A program made the translations under genes and the position numbers. From UBA6220 sp937870835 (GTDB lineage Bacteria; Patescibacteriota; Minisyncoccia; Minisyncoccales; Minisyncoccaceae): 14,083 nucleotides of DNA. The DNA lies in the NCBI GenBank assembly GCA_035421265.1, contig DAOLWP010000015.1:1-14083 (forward strand), read 5' to 3'. This document shows, one piece after another, positions 1-7,424 of the stretch. Within the stretch, counting starts at the first letter, position 1. Every line of letters begins with the position of its first letter. Below the pieces are notes generated by a model. That model made no database searches and was not told the origin of the DNA. It worked only from the letters and a program-made list of their open reading frames with translations.

Positions 1-25
1 AATATATAAGATATTTTAACTTATT

Positions 26-1288
26 CTAATTGGTTTTATTTTTTAATAAACAAACTATTTTCTCGGCATCTTTTTTAGAAACTCTAATATGGGTTGGCAA
101 ATAAATTATCTCTTGAGATAGTTTTTCTGCCCTTAAACAACTTCCACTAAGATATTGCATTTTAGATAATTCTGTTGTTGGGGGCATTATAGCTGAATCG
201 CGCCAACCATCATTCAAATAAACATTTTGCGCTTTCATTTTTGCCATTAATTTTTCTTTTATTTTTTTATTTTTGCAAAATAAAGGAAATTTTAAATAAA
301 CCGGCAAAACTTCTTGAGAAACATTTTTATAAACAAGCTCAAAATCTGAATTATGAGCCAACTCTTGAGTATAATATAGTGCTAATTCGCGGCGATGATT
401 ATTGTATCTTTCTAATTTATGAATCTGATGAAGAGCTAAAATAGCTAAACCATTAGGCATTTTTTTAGGAAAATAAGAAGGCAATTTGCCTTTATTTTCA
501 TCGTCTGTAACTGATTTTGATAAAATATTAAAATTGATTGCCAAAGCCATAATAGCTTTGCCTATAAAAATATTATAAAGCGGTAAAATTAATAAATTAG
601 TTAGGATGGGGTGTAAAATTTGCTGGCCAATCCAAGCCAACGACGGCCATTCGGTGCGTTGGTATATTTCTTTTGTTTTTTCTAAAAATTTTGAATTATT
701 AACGCAAAGCATTCCTCCATAAACCGAAGATATGACTTTGTCTCTGCCAAAACTAAAAAATGAAAAATCTCCAAACGACCCGCAATAATCATTATTAATT
801 TTAGCGCCTAAAGCATGGGCGCAATCTTCTATTAAAATTAAATTATGATTTTTACAAATTTCTTTAATGGCGTCAATCTGGCAGGGCATTCCAAATGTAT
901 GCTGAACAATTAAAACTTTAGTTCGGGAGGTAATTTTTTCTTCAATTTTGTGAATGTCTATATTAAGGTCTTCGGCAATATCTACATAAACAGGCAAGGC
1001 TTCTAATTTTAAGATAGGATTAATGACAGCATTGCAAGTAAAAGATTGCACTATAACTTCATCGCCATTTTTTATTCCAATTGCTTCCAAGGCTGTTAGT
1101 AAACAAGACCGGCCGCTATTAAAAGAAAAACACGGACCCAATTTTAATTGAGAGCTGAATTCTAATTCTAAGGTTTGAGGAGTATTCCCTTTTTTCCATT
1201 GCCAAGGACAAAAAAATAAACGCATTGCTAATCGCACATCGTCCCATTCTGTATTTGGAGATAAAGATATAGAAATTGGATTAGACAT
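26..1288 (-). CDS. DegT/DnrJ/EryC1/StrS-family PLP-dependent aminotransferase
   Basis: This 420-residue protein belongs to the sugar-aminotransferase family, which moves an amino group onto keto-sugars (often nucleotide-linked) using pyridoxal phosphate. Visible family marks are an N-terminal NSGRSCL stretch (residues 57-63), the PLP-ring aspartate in IEDCAHALGA (D155, with H158 nearby), and the Schiff-base lysine in SFGRDKVIS (K184) followed by GGM. Residues about 222-254 form an unusually hydrophobic stretch that might touch the membrane. It is the last gene of the lysS-serS-hydrolase-Mur ligase run, 20 bases after the Mur ligase, which suggests an envelope-sugar or cell-wall role, but the substrate cannot be told from sequence. 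The ATG at 1286-1288 has no Shine-Dalgarno sequence before it. The family is sure; a non-aminotransferase dehydratase role is unlikely because the lysine is present. Confidence 0.9.
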   Translation of the reverse strand: MSNPISISLSPNTEWDDVRLAMRLFFCPWQWKKGNTPQTLELEFSSQLKLGPCFSFNSGRSCLLTALEAIGIKNGDEVIVQSFTCNAVINPILKLEALPVYVDIAEDLNIDIHKIEEKITSRTKVLIVQHTFGMPCQIDAIKEICKNHNLILIEDCAHALGAKINNDYCGSFGDFSFFSFGRDKVISSVYGGMLCVNNSKFLEKTKEIYQRTEWPSLAWIGQQILHPILTNLLILPLYNIFIGKAIMALAINFNILSKSVTDDENKGKLPSYFPKKMPNGLAILALHQIHKLERYNNHRRELALYYTQELAHNSDFELVYKNVSQEVLPVYLKFPLFCKNKKIKEKLMAKMKAQNVYLNDGWRDSAIMPPTTELSKMQYLSGSCLRAEKLSQEIIYLPTHIRVSKKDAEKIVCLLKNKTN

Positions 1289-1308
1289 TTTATAAAATAA
1301 ACTTAAAA

Positions 1309-3036
1309 TTATTTATCCTCTGGCCCAAAGTCAAATAACTTTTTTAATAATTCATTAGAAACCCGACCTTCTAAAAAAACAATGCCTTCTGGAGCAGCTA
1401 ATTCTATTATTTTTTGATATTGCATAACAGGATTTTTAATTAAGAAAATATGATCAGGATTCATGCCAGCTTCTAATGCTCCGCGTTTTAATTCTGAAAA
1501 ATAATCTGCTGTAACTACAATTAAATAATCGCAAACTTCGCCAATTTTTTTACCTATCTTAAAATGAGTTTGAGGACCCTCCCGTCCCAATTCAATTAAA
1601 CAAGGCATTACAAAAATTTTAGGAGTATCCCAAATTTTTAAGTATTCCAAATGGGCTAAAACACCTTCAAAATTAGAAGAATAACTAGCATTAGCTACAA
1701 AAAAATTATTTTTGTTTTTAGTAATTTGAAGCCCGCTTTGCTGAGCATTTATTTTGGCGGATCCACGAGAAATTTCTCCATCTTCCATGCCAAGCCGTTT
1801 GGCAATGGCTAAAGCCGGCAAAAAATTCAAAATAGATTGAGCGCCAATTAAAGGAAGTTGAAACTTCATTCTCTCGCCAGCCTTAAAAACAACATCAAAA
1901 GAAACAGAAAATTTTTCTACTTGGACATTTTCTGTCCATAGGTCTATATCTTCTTGTTTAACAAAGCCATATTTAATAGAATTAAGATTATTTTGAAAAT
2001 TATCTCGTATTAATGATGAATCCCAATTCAAAACCGCTAAACCTTCATCAGGCAAAGATTCAATTAATTCAAATTTAGCGCGAATAATATTTTTTTGCGA
2101 ACCAAAAGTAGCTAAATGTTGGTTGCTAATTCCTGTTAAAACACCTATTTTGGGTTTGGTAATTTTAGTTAACAATTTAATTCCGCCCCGATTATATGCG
2201 CCCATTTCACAAATAAATATCTCATGCTCATCAGAAACTTTGTCTAAAATAGTTTCCGCAATTCCTATTTCCGAATTAATATTTTTTTCTGTTGCAACCA
2301 CCTTAAAAGATTCTCCCAAAATTATTCTTAAAAATTCTTTCACTGATGATTTCCCATAACTGCCTGTTACGCCAATAACCAAAAGATTTTCCAAGGTCTC
2401 TCTTTTGGCAATCGCTTTTTTAAGAATTCTGTTTCGCAACAAAACTGTAATAGGTTGAAAAAGCATTACTAAAATTGAAACAATTAAAGGGGTCAATAAA
2501 TCAAAAATTAAAATAATTGGTATAAACAAAAGAACAAGTATAAGAGTTACTCCTATTGAGGGCGCAAAGATATTAGTAATTAATAATTTGGCCAAGACTA
2601 CAGCAATAACACCCAAAGGAAGAAAAACAATTGGCAGAAGAAAACACATTTTGTTCGTTAGCTTAGGAAGTTTAATCTTTTTTTTCAAAAATAAAATTAT
2701 AGAACGGCAGCCGTCAAATATATAAAATAAAAAAATAAGCGGAATAGCCCAAACTAAAATTTCTGGTTTAAAACCAAGAGCAGTTAATTTTTCATAAAAA
2801 AATATTGAACCAAAAAGTAAAACTGAAACACCTAATAAAATTAACTTTATCCACCAAATTGGGTTAAAAAGCGCGCGTTTGCCATTGTCAGTAGAAAAAT
2901 ATGCCCGGAAACGGCCTAAATGATAATTTTTTAACTGCCATACATAAAGCCAAAATAAGTGCCAACGAACTGCTTCTACTAACCAAAAAAATAGAACAAC
3001 TAAACCGGCTAAAGATAAAATAATATAATATGGCAT
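1309..3036 (-). CDS. Membrane-anchored Mur ligase (MurF-like)
   Basis: This is a 575-residue ATP-dependent amide ligase of the Mur family. Residues ~1-205 hold about five or six hydrophobic segments (roughly 5-20, 62-80, 92-115, 131-152, 160-178, 180-200). The Mur central domain follows: P-loop GVTGSYGKSS (222-231), TEKNINSEIG (249-258), EMGAYNRGGI (277-286), NQHLATFGS (305-313) and the expected carbamylated-lysine position AKFEL (K321). A C-terminal ligase domain runs from ~430. The central motifs resemble MurF, which adds D-Ala-D-Ala to UDP-MurNAc-tripeptide, but the soluble UDP-sugar-binding N-domain is replaced by membrane helices. The usual DDxYNANP-like segment reads ANASYSSNFEG (448-458). 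The substrate could therefore be canonical, lipid-linked, or a different amide polymer as in PgsB/CapB-type ligases. It starts 11 bases after the hydrolase gene. Mur-ligase membership is certain; MurF activity is not. Confidence 0.87.
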   Translation of the reverse strand: MPYYIILSLAGLVVLFFWLVEAVRWHLFWLYVWQLKNYHLGRFRAYFSTDNGKRALFNPIWWIKLILLGVSVLLFGSIFFYEKLTALGFKPEILVWAIPLIFLFYIFDGCRSIILFLKKKIKLPKLTNKMCFLLPIVFLPLGVIAVVLAKLLITNIFAPSIGVTLILVLLFIPIILIFDLLTPLIVSILVMLFQPITVLLRNRILKKAIAKRETLENLLVIGVTGSYGKSSVKEFLRIILGESFKVVATEKNINSEIGIAETILDKVSDEHEIFICEMGAYNRGGIKLLTKITKPKIGVLTGISNQHLATFGSQKNIIRAKFELIESLPDEGLAVLNWDSSLIRDNFQNNLNSIKYGFVKQEDIDLWTENVQVEKFSVSFDVVFKAGERMKFQLPLIGAQSILNFLPALAIAKRLGMEDGEISRGSAKINAQQSGLQITKNKNNFFVANASYSSNFEGVLAHLEYLKIWDTPKIFVMPCLIELGREGPQTHFKIGKKIGEVCDYLIVVTADYFSELKRGALEAGMNPDHIFLIKNPVMQYQKIIELAAPEGIVFLEGRVSNELLKKLFDFGPEDK

Positions 3037-3047
3037 TTTTATTTAAG

Positions 3048-3818
3048 TTAATTTTTATTCAAAAACCCTAAGAGAACTTCACAAAATTCGGGTATTTTTT
3101 TGCGATAAGGATTGTGCCCTACCTCTGGAAGAATTTTTAATTCCGAACCTTTTACTAAATTATTCAAAACAAATCCATCTTCTAAAGGAGTTACTTGGTC
3201 ATTTTCACCCCAAACAATTAAACAGGGCTTTTTAATCTGCGCTGCTAAAGCCGAAGTGTCTTCACTAACAACTTTTTTTAAAATATCTCGCATAATTCCA
3301 TTGGATTGATAATAATCTGTTACCCCGGCCAAACGATAAACCGCTTTTTCAAGATATTGGCTACCCGGAACTTTTTTAAGAAAATCAGGGGCAAGTTTAG
3401 TTAAAAATTTAGAAACCTTTTGCCTAAAATTTAATCTTTCTGTCCTAATAAACGCAGCGTCGCATAATACTAATTTAATAATTTTTTCAGGAGATAATGA
3501 TGTTATTTTAATTGCCAATGACCCGCCAAACGAATGCCCAATTAAATTAAATTTATTAACTTCAATTATTTCTAAAAAACTTAAAATAAAATTTGCATAT
3601 TCATCAATGCCCCAAATTTCCCGAGGAGCAGTGCTTTTGCCAAAACCGGGCAAATCAGGAATAATAACCCGAAAATTATTTTTCGCTAATCTTTCAGCTA
3701 TTGGCTCCCAATAATGACTATTGGCTCCCCACCCATGTAAAATTACAACTGGTTCGCCTTGTCCTTCTTCAATATAATAAACCTCTAATCCATTAATAAT
3801 AATTCTTTTGTCTTCCAT
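3048..3818 (-). CDS. Alpha/beta-fold hydrolase
   Basis: A 256-residue soluble alpha/beta hydrolase of normal length for a single-domain member. It shows the oxyanion-hole segment HGWG (28-31), the DLPGFGKS strand-turn (55-62), the nucleophile elbow GHSFGG (94-99, S96), the acid in GENDQVTPL (D207) and the catalytic histidine in VGHNP (H235). The triad is complete, so it should be an active esterase, lipase, thioesterase or C-C hydrolase. The family is too broad to name a substrate. It lies 28 bases after serS and 11 bases before the Mur ligase, so it is probably co-transcribed with both. No signal peptide or membrane segment is visible, so it is likely cytoplasmic. The ATG at 3816-3818 is preceded only by A/T-rich sequence. 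Confidence 0.88.
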   Translation of the reverse strand: MEDKRIIINGLEVYYIEEGQGEPVVILHGWGANSHYWEPIAERLAKNNFRVIIPDLPGFGKSTAPREIWGIDEYANFILSFLEIIEVNKFNLIGHSFGGSLAIKITSLSPEKIIKLVLCDAAFIRTERLNFRQKVSKFLTKLAPDFLKKVPGSQYLEKAVYRLAGVTDYYQSNGIMRDILKKVVSEDTSALAAQIKKPCLIVWGENDQVTPLEDGFVLNNLVKGSELKILPEVGHNPYRKKIPEFCEVLLGFLNKN

Positions 3819-3846
3819 AATTTATTGATTATGAAAATTTTATAAA

Positions 3847-5118
3847 TTATATTTTTCTTTTAATTTCTTTAAAATTTAGATATTTATGCAAAACTTTCGG
3901 AATTTTGATACTGCCGTCTTTTTGCTGATTATTTTCCAATAATGGAATTAAAATTCTTGGCGTCGCAATTCCAGTATTATTTAAGGAATGAGCATATTTT
4001 ATCTCTCCGCTTTTAGTTTTGTAGCGAATATTTAAACGACGGGTTTGAAAATCAAAAAAATAAGAAGAAGAGTGTGTTTCCCGATATTTATTTTGGGATG
4101 GCACCCAGCATTCAATGTCGTATTTTTTAACTTGCCCCAATCCTAAATCACCGGCGCAATTAACTACTATATGATATGGCAATTCTAATCCTTGCAAAAT
4201 TTCTTCAGCGTTATGAGTAATTTCTTCGTGAAAACTGACGGACTCTTCTTTATCATTTCGGCATAAAACTACTTGCTCTATTTTCATAAATTCATGAACT
4301 CGTAAAATGCCCTGCGTGTCTTTTCCATAACTGCCAATTTCAGTTCTAAAACATGGTGAAAAACCAGCATATTTAATTGGCAAATCATCCTCAGATAAAA
4401 TTTCATTAGCATAATAATTCATAAGCGCTACTTCTGATGTGCCTGCTAAATACATTCCATCGCTGGTTGCATAAACCTCATCTTTTGCTTGCGGCAAATA
4501 ACCAGTGCCAATTAGAGCTTCGGGCTTTACTAAAGATGGCGCGCCCATAGGAATAAAGCCTTTTTTAATTAAAAGCTCTAAAGCATATTGCCAAATTGCT
4601 AAGCAAAGCATTAGGGCTTCTCTTTTTAAAAAATAACCCCGGAAACCGGCCACCTTTACCCCTCTTTCAAAGTCAATTAAATCTAACTCCTTAGCCAGCT
4701 GAATGTGGTCTTTGATAGGAAAAGTAAATTGCGGAATTTTCCCCCATTTTTTAATCTCTATATTGTCAGCATCTGATTGTCCCTCGGGCACAGATTCATC
4801 AGGGATATTTGGCACCAAAAGCATTAATTGTTCATATTCCTGCTCAACTTCTTTTAATTGCTTTTCTTCATTATCAGAATTGCGGTCCAATTCTTGCATT
4901 TGAGTAATAATCATTAATCGATGGACTTCATCTTTGGCATTTTGAATTTCTTTATTGGCTTGATTTTTAATTTTTCGCAAATTCTCAATTGATTGAATTA
5001 ACCGGCGACGCTCTTGGTCAACCTTTAACAATTTATCTACATCAAAATCAATTCCTTTTTTACGAACTGCTTCTTTAACCACATCAGGGTTATCTCTAAT
5101 AAATTTAATATCTAACAT
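3847..5118 (-). CDS. serS: Seryl-tRNA synthetase
   Basis: This class II aminoacyl-tRNA synthetase (423 residues, usual length 420-430) charges tRNA-Ser. The N-terminal antiparallel coiled coil that grips the tRNA long arm spans about residues 28-105. The catalytic core has the serine-pocket TSEV (227-230; TAEV in E. coli), motif 2 starting FRTEIGSYGKDT (257-268) with RVHEF (273-277), a DFQTRR segment (356-361) and motif 3 TGIATPR (382-388) followed by LLENNQ. Two places differ from the textbook enzyme: ETHSSSYFF where SSCSN is usual, and TGIATPR where GSGLAVGR is usual. The catalytic arginines are kept, so it should be active. It starts 36 bases after lysS and probably shares its transcript. 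No T-box or other leader is visible. Confidence 0.97.
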   Translation of the reverse strand: MLDIKFIRDNPDVVKEAVRKKGIDFDVDKLLKVDQERRRLIQSIENLRKIKNQANKEIQNAKDEVHRLMIITQMQELDRNSDNEEKQLKEVEQEYEQLMLLVPNIPDESVPEGQSDADNIEIKKWGKIPQFTFPIKDHIQLAKELDLIDFERGVKVAGFRGYFLKREALMLCLAIWQYALELLIKKGFIPMGAPSLVKPEALIGTGYLPQAKDEVYATSDGMYLAGTSEVALMNYYANEILSEDDLPIKYAGFSPCFRTEIGSYGKDTQGILRVHEFMKIEQVVLCRNDKEESVSFHEEITHNAEEILQGLELPYHIVVNCAGDLGLGQVKKYDIECWVPSQNKYRETHSSSYFFDFQTRRLNIRYKTKSGEIKYAHSLNNTGIATPRILIPLLENNQQKDGSIKIPKVLHKYLNFKEIKRKI

Positions 5119-5154
5119 AATTTTTAATAAAATTATTATTTATTTTTAAAAATT

Positions 5155-6615
5155 TTAATCTTTATTGCGCATTATGGGAAATAAAATTACTTCTCTTAAT
5201 GAGCCTGAATCAGTAATAATAGAAATAAAACGGTCAATCCCTAAGCCAAATCCAGCTGCTGGAGGCATTCCATATTCTAAAGCTTCTACAAAATCTTCAT
5301 CTGAGCGTTGGGCTTCTTCAAATCCATGTTTAAATAATTTTTCTTGATTTTTTAATCTTTCTTGTTGTTCTACTGGATTATTTAATTCTGAAAAAGCATT
5401 TACTATTTCCGCGCCGGCCACCACTACTTGAAAGCTCGCTAATTTTTCGGAATTTAAGGCTTTTGCTAGGGGCTGAAAACCATAAGGATGGTGAATAATA
5501 AAGGTTGGCTGAATAATTTTTGGACGACAAAACTTTTTATAAATTTCATCGGCTGTATTAGCTTTATCTGCTCCCTCGGGTATTTCAATTCCCATTTCTA
5601 TCGCCTTTTTTTTCAAAGCTTCTTCGTTTAATTCTTCATATTTAAGGCCAGTGTATTTTTGCAATAAGGCATAAAATTCAATTCTTTCATATTCTTGCCC
5701 AAAATCAATTTCTTGACCATCATATTTTATTTTGGTTGTTCCTAATGTATTAATTAAAACCGTCTTTATTAATTCTTCGGTAAATTTCATTAATTCTTTA
5801 TAGTCCATATAGGCAGCGTAAAATTCCAACATTGTAAAATCAGGATTATGGAATTTATCCACACCTTCATTTCTAAAACATTTACCAATTTCATAAACCC
5901 TTTCAAAACCACCTACTAATAATCTTTTAAGGTATAATTCTGGAGATATTCGCAAAAAAACATCCATATTCATCGCATTAAGATGGGTTTTAAATGGTCT
6001 CGCCCGCGCTCCGCCATAAAGAGTTTGTAAAATAGGAGTTTCTACTTCTAAAAAACCATGGGAATTCAAAAAATTTCTTAACTCAGTAATACAATGAGAC
6101 CGAATAATAAATTTTTGTTTTACTTCTGGTGAAAATAGTAAATCTAAATAACGCTTTCTAAATCTTTCTTCAACATCTTTAAGTCCATGCCATTTTTCAG
6201 GCAAGGGCCTCAAAGATTTGCAAAGCATTTTATAATCACTCACTTGAATAGTTTTTTCTCCGCGGCTGGTTTCAAATAATACTCCTTTAACCTCAATAAA
6301 GTCGCCAATGTCAAATAATTCTTCAAAATAAGCATATCCTTTTTCGCCAACTTTATCTTTGGCTAAAAAAGCTTGAAGTTTCCCAGTACCATCTTCAAAA
6401 TCAAAAAAAGTTAAAGCGCCATGAATACGCATAGTGCGAATACGCCCCACTAAAATAACTTCTGTTTCTTGTTTGGTTAAAACCAAAAAATTATCAATAG
6501 CTTGTTCAATAGTATGAGTTCTTTTTACTTCAATAGGGTAAGGATTTTCTCCAGCTAATTCAATTTTTTTTAATTTTTCCAAACGTTTTTTTCTGATTTC
6601 TTCAATAGTAGACAT
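5155..6615 (-). CDS. lysS: Lysyl-tRNA synthetase, class II
   Basis: A 486-residue class IIb synthetase (E. coli LysS is 505) that charges tRNA-Lys. The N-terminal anticodon-binding OB fold covers about residues 53-135 (VGRIRTMRIHG, FFDFEDGTGKLQ). The catalytic domain has motif 1 around GFLEVETPILQ (187-197), GGARARPF (201-208), PELYLKRLLVGGFERVYEIG (225-244), motif 2 FRNEG (247-251) with HNPDFTMLEFY (256-266), and motif 3 GFGLGIDRF (455-463). The IVNAFSELNNP segment (404-414) matches the amino-acid pocket, in which E. coli has ...ANAYTELNDP-like wording. It heads a five-gene run and has a good promoter about 30-58 bases upstream of its ATG (6613-6615). The leader is only ~23 bases, so a T-box is excluded. 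Confidence 0.97.
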   Translation of the reverse strand: MSTIEEIRKKRLEKLKKIELAGENPYPIEVKRTHTIEQAIDNFLVLTKQETEVILVGRIRTMRIHGALTFFDFEDGTGKLQAFLAKDKVGEKGYAYFEELFDIGDFIEVKGVLFETSRGEKTIQVSDYKMLCKSLRPLPEKWHGLKDVEERFRKRYLDLLFSPEVKQKFIIRSHCITELRNFLNSHGFLEVETPILQTLYGGARARPFKTHLNAMNMDVFLRISPELYLKRLLVGGFERVYEIGKCFRNEGVDKFHNPDFTMLEFYAAYMDYKELMKFTEELIKTVLINTLGTTKIKYDGQEIDFGQEYERIEFYALLQKYTGLKYEELNEEALKKKAIEMGIEIPEGADKANTADEIYKKFCRPKIIQPTFIIHHPYGFQPLAKALNSEKLASFQVVVAGAEIVNAFSELNNPVEQQERLKNQEKLFKHGFEEAQRSDEDFVEALEYGMPPAAGFGLGIDRFISIITDSGSLREVILFPIMRNKD

Positions 6616-6644
6616 AAGTAATTAAATTATTTTATTATTTTTCT

Positions 6645-6673
6645 ATCATAGCAAAATCAATGTATTAAGACAA
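6645..6673 (-). promoter_or_regulatory. Promoter for lysS operon
   Basis: On the minus strand a -35 box TTGTCT (6668-6673, 4 of 6 consensus bases) is followed after exactly 17 bases by TATGAT (6645-6650, 5 of 6). The start site would be near 6638, giving a ~23-base leader to the lysS ATG. It sits directly downstream of the greA terminator, so lysS and the genes after it likely form a separate unit. Assigned by sequence match only. Confidence 0.65.
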
Positions 6674-6683
6674 TATGCAAAAC

Positions 6684-6716
6684 AAAAAAAGACTTTTTTC
6701 CAAAAGCCTTTTTTTA
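6684..6716 (-). terminator. Intrinsic terminator after greA
   Basis: On the minus strand an A-rich arm runs into AAAGGCTTTT, then a short loop, then AAAAGTCTTT and a run of seven T. The arms pair over 10 bases with one G-U pair. The A tract on the other side makes it look usable in both directions, but no plus-strand gene approaches it. It lies 23-55 bases beyond the greA stop codon. Confidence 0.75.
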
Positions 6717-6739
6717 TTTTTAATATAATTTATTTAGTT

Positions 6740-7198
6740 TTATTTAATTTCTACTATCTTGTAGGTGGTAGCGCCTTTTAATGTTTTAATGTCTACCGAA
6801 GCGCCTTTGGGCTTATTTAATAAAGCTTGACCTAAGGGCGACTTAAATGAAAGTTTTTGCTCCATTGGATTAGCTTCCTGTTCTCCCACAATTTGATAAG
6901 TAATTTTATTAGCGCCATCATCTAAAGTAACATAAGAACCAACTTGCACCCAGCCGTGATTTTCATTTTCTCCAATCACCTTGGCAGTGCTGATTATTTT
7001 TTCCAATTCCGCAATTTTTCCTTCTAAAAAAGCTTGATTTTCTTTGGCTTCATCATAAGCAGCATTTTCTGATAAGTCACCAAAAGAAATAGCCTCTTTT
7101 AATTCTTCTGCGATTTTTTTTCTTTCTTCTTTTTTAAGCCGGTCTAATTCTTGTTTTAATTTTTCTAAGCCTTCTTTGGTTAAATATTTTCCTTCCAT
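6740..7198 (-). CDS. greA: Transcription elongation factor GreA
   Basis: A 152-residue cleavage factor, near the usual 158. It enters the RNA polymerase secondary channel and stimulates cleavage of backtracked RNA. The N-terminal coiled coil spans about residues 5-75 with the acidic tip GDLSENAAYDEAKE (40-53), keeping D41 and E44 that position the catalytic metal. The C-terminal FKBP-like domain has the family segment SPLGQALLNKPKGASV (120-135). Nothing essential is missing. It has its own promoter ~150 bases upstream and a terminator downstream, so it seems to be a single-gene unit between the mre cluster and lysS. The ATG at 7196-7198 has no Shine-Dalgarno sequence. Confidence 0.97.
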   Translation of the reverse strand: MEGKYLTKEGLEKLKQELDRLKKEERKKIAEELKEAISFGDLSENAAYDEAKENQAFLEGKIAELEKIISTAKVIGENENHGWVQVGSYVTLDDGANKITYQIVGEQEANPMEQKLSFKSPLGQALLNKPKGASVDIKTLKGATTYKIVEIK

Positions 7199-7290
7199 AG
7201 TTATTTTTGTTTTTTGTTTAATCTTAAAATTTATTTTTGTTGATTATTTATTAAAGCTTGGTAATTTTTAATCTTTTTTTTCTAAAAACT

Positions 7291-7330
7291 TTTAAAAAAT
7301 TAAAAAAAATAAAGCGGCAATGCCTATTTT
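7291..7330 (-). promoter_or_regulatory. Possible attenuator-like hairpin in greA leader
   Basis: Within the long greA leader the minus strand reads GGC-ATT-GCC (7316-7324) flanked by A-rich sequence on the 5' side and followed by a T-rich tract (TTTATTTTTTTT, 7302-7313). The GC stem is only 3 base pairs, extended weakly by A-T pairs, so termination here would be partial at best. Alternatively it is a weak terminator for readthrough from pbp2, which otherwise shows no clear terminator. Confidence 0.3.
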
Positions 7331-7355
7331 TTACTCTCTTTCTATTTGTAGTTTC

Positions 7356-7383
7356 AATATACCACATTTATTTTAGAAAGCAA
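7356..7383 (-). promoter_or_regulatory. Promoter for greA
   Basis: On the minus strand TTGCTT (7378-7383) is followed after 16 bases by TATATT (7356-7361). The three bases before the -10 box are TGG, an extended -10 element. The predicted start is near 7349, giving a leader of about 150 bases before the greA ATG. It lies in the gap between the pbp2 stop and greA. Confidence 0.6.
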
Positions 7384-7424
7384 GCCTATAAAACACAATA
7401 AGTCTCTGCGGATATTTCCATTGT

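Noticed and set aside
1..25. Terminator after degT
   Set aside because: Only a weak 5-base-pair ATAAG/CTTAT possibility is visible, and the window ends before a T tract could be judged.
241..5347. Plus-strand open frames at 241-444, 2123-2359, 3112-3309, 4703-4903 and 5165-5347
   Set aside because: They lie opposite well-recognised minus-strand genes, show no domain features, and have compositions expected of reverse-complement shadows.
6600..6660. T-box riboswitch upstream of lysS
   Set aside because: The promoter leaves a leader of only ~23 bases, and no T-box sequence or specifier stem is present.
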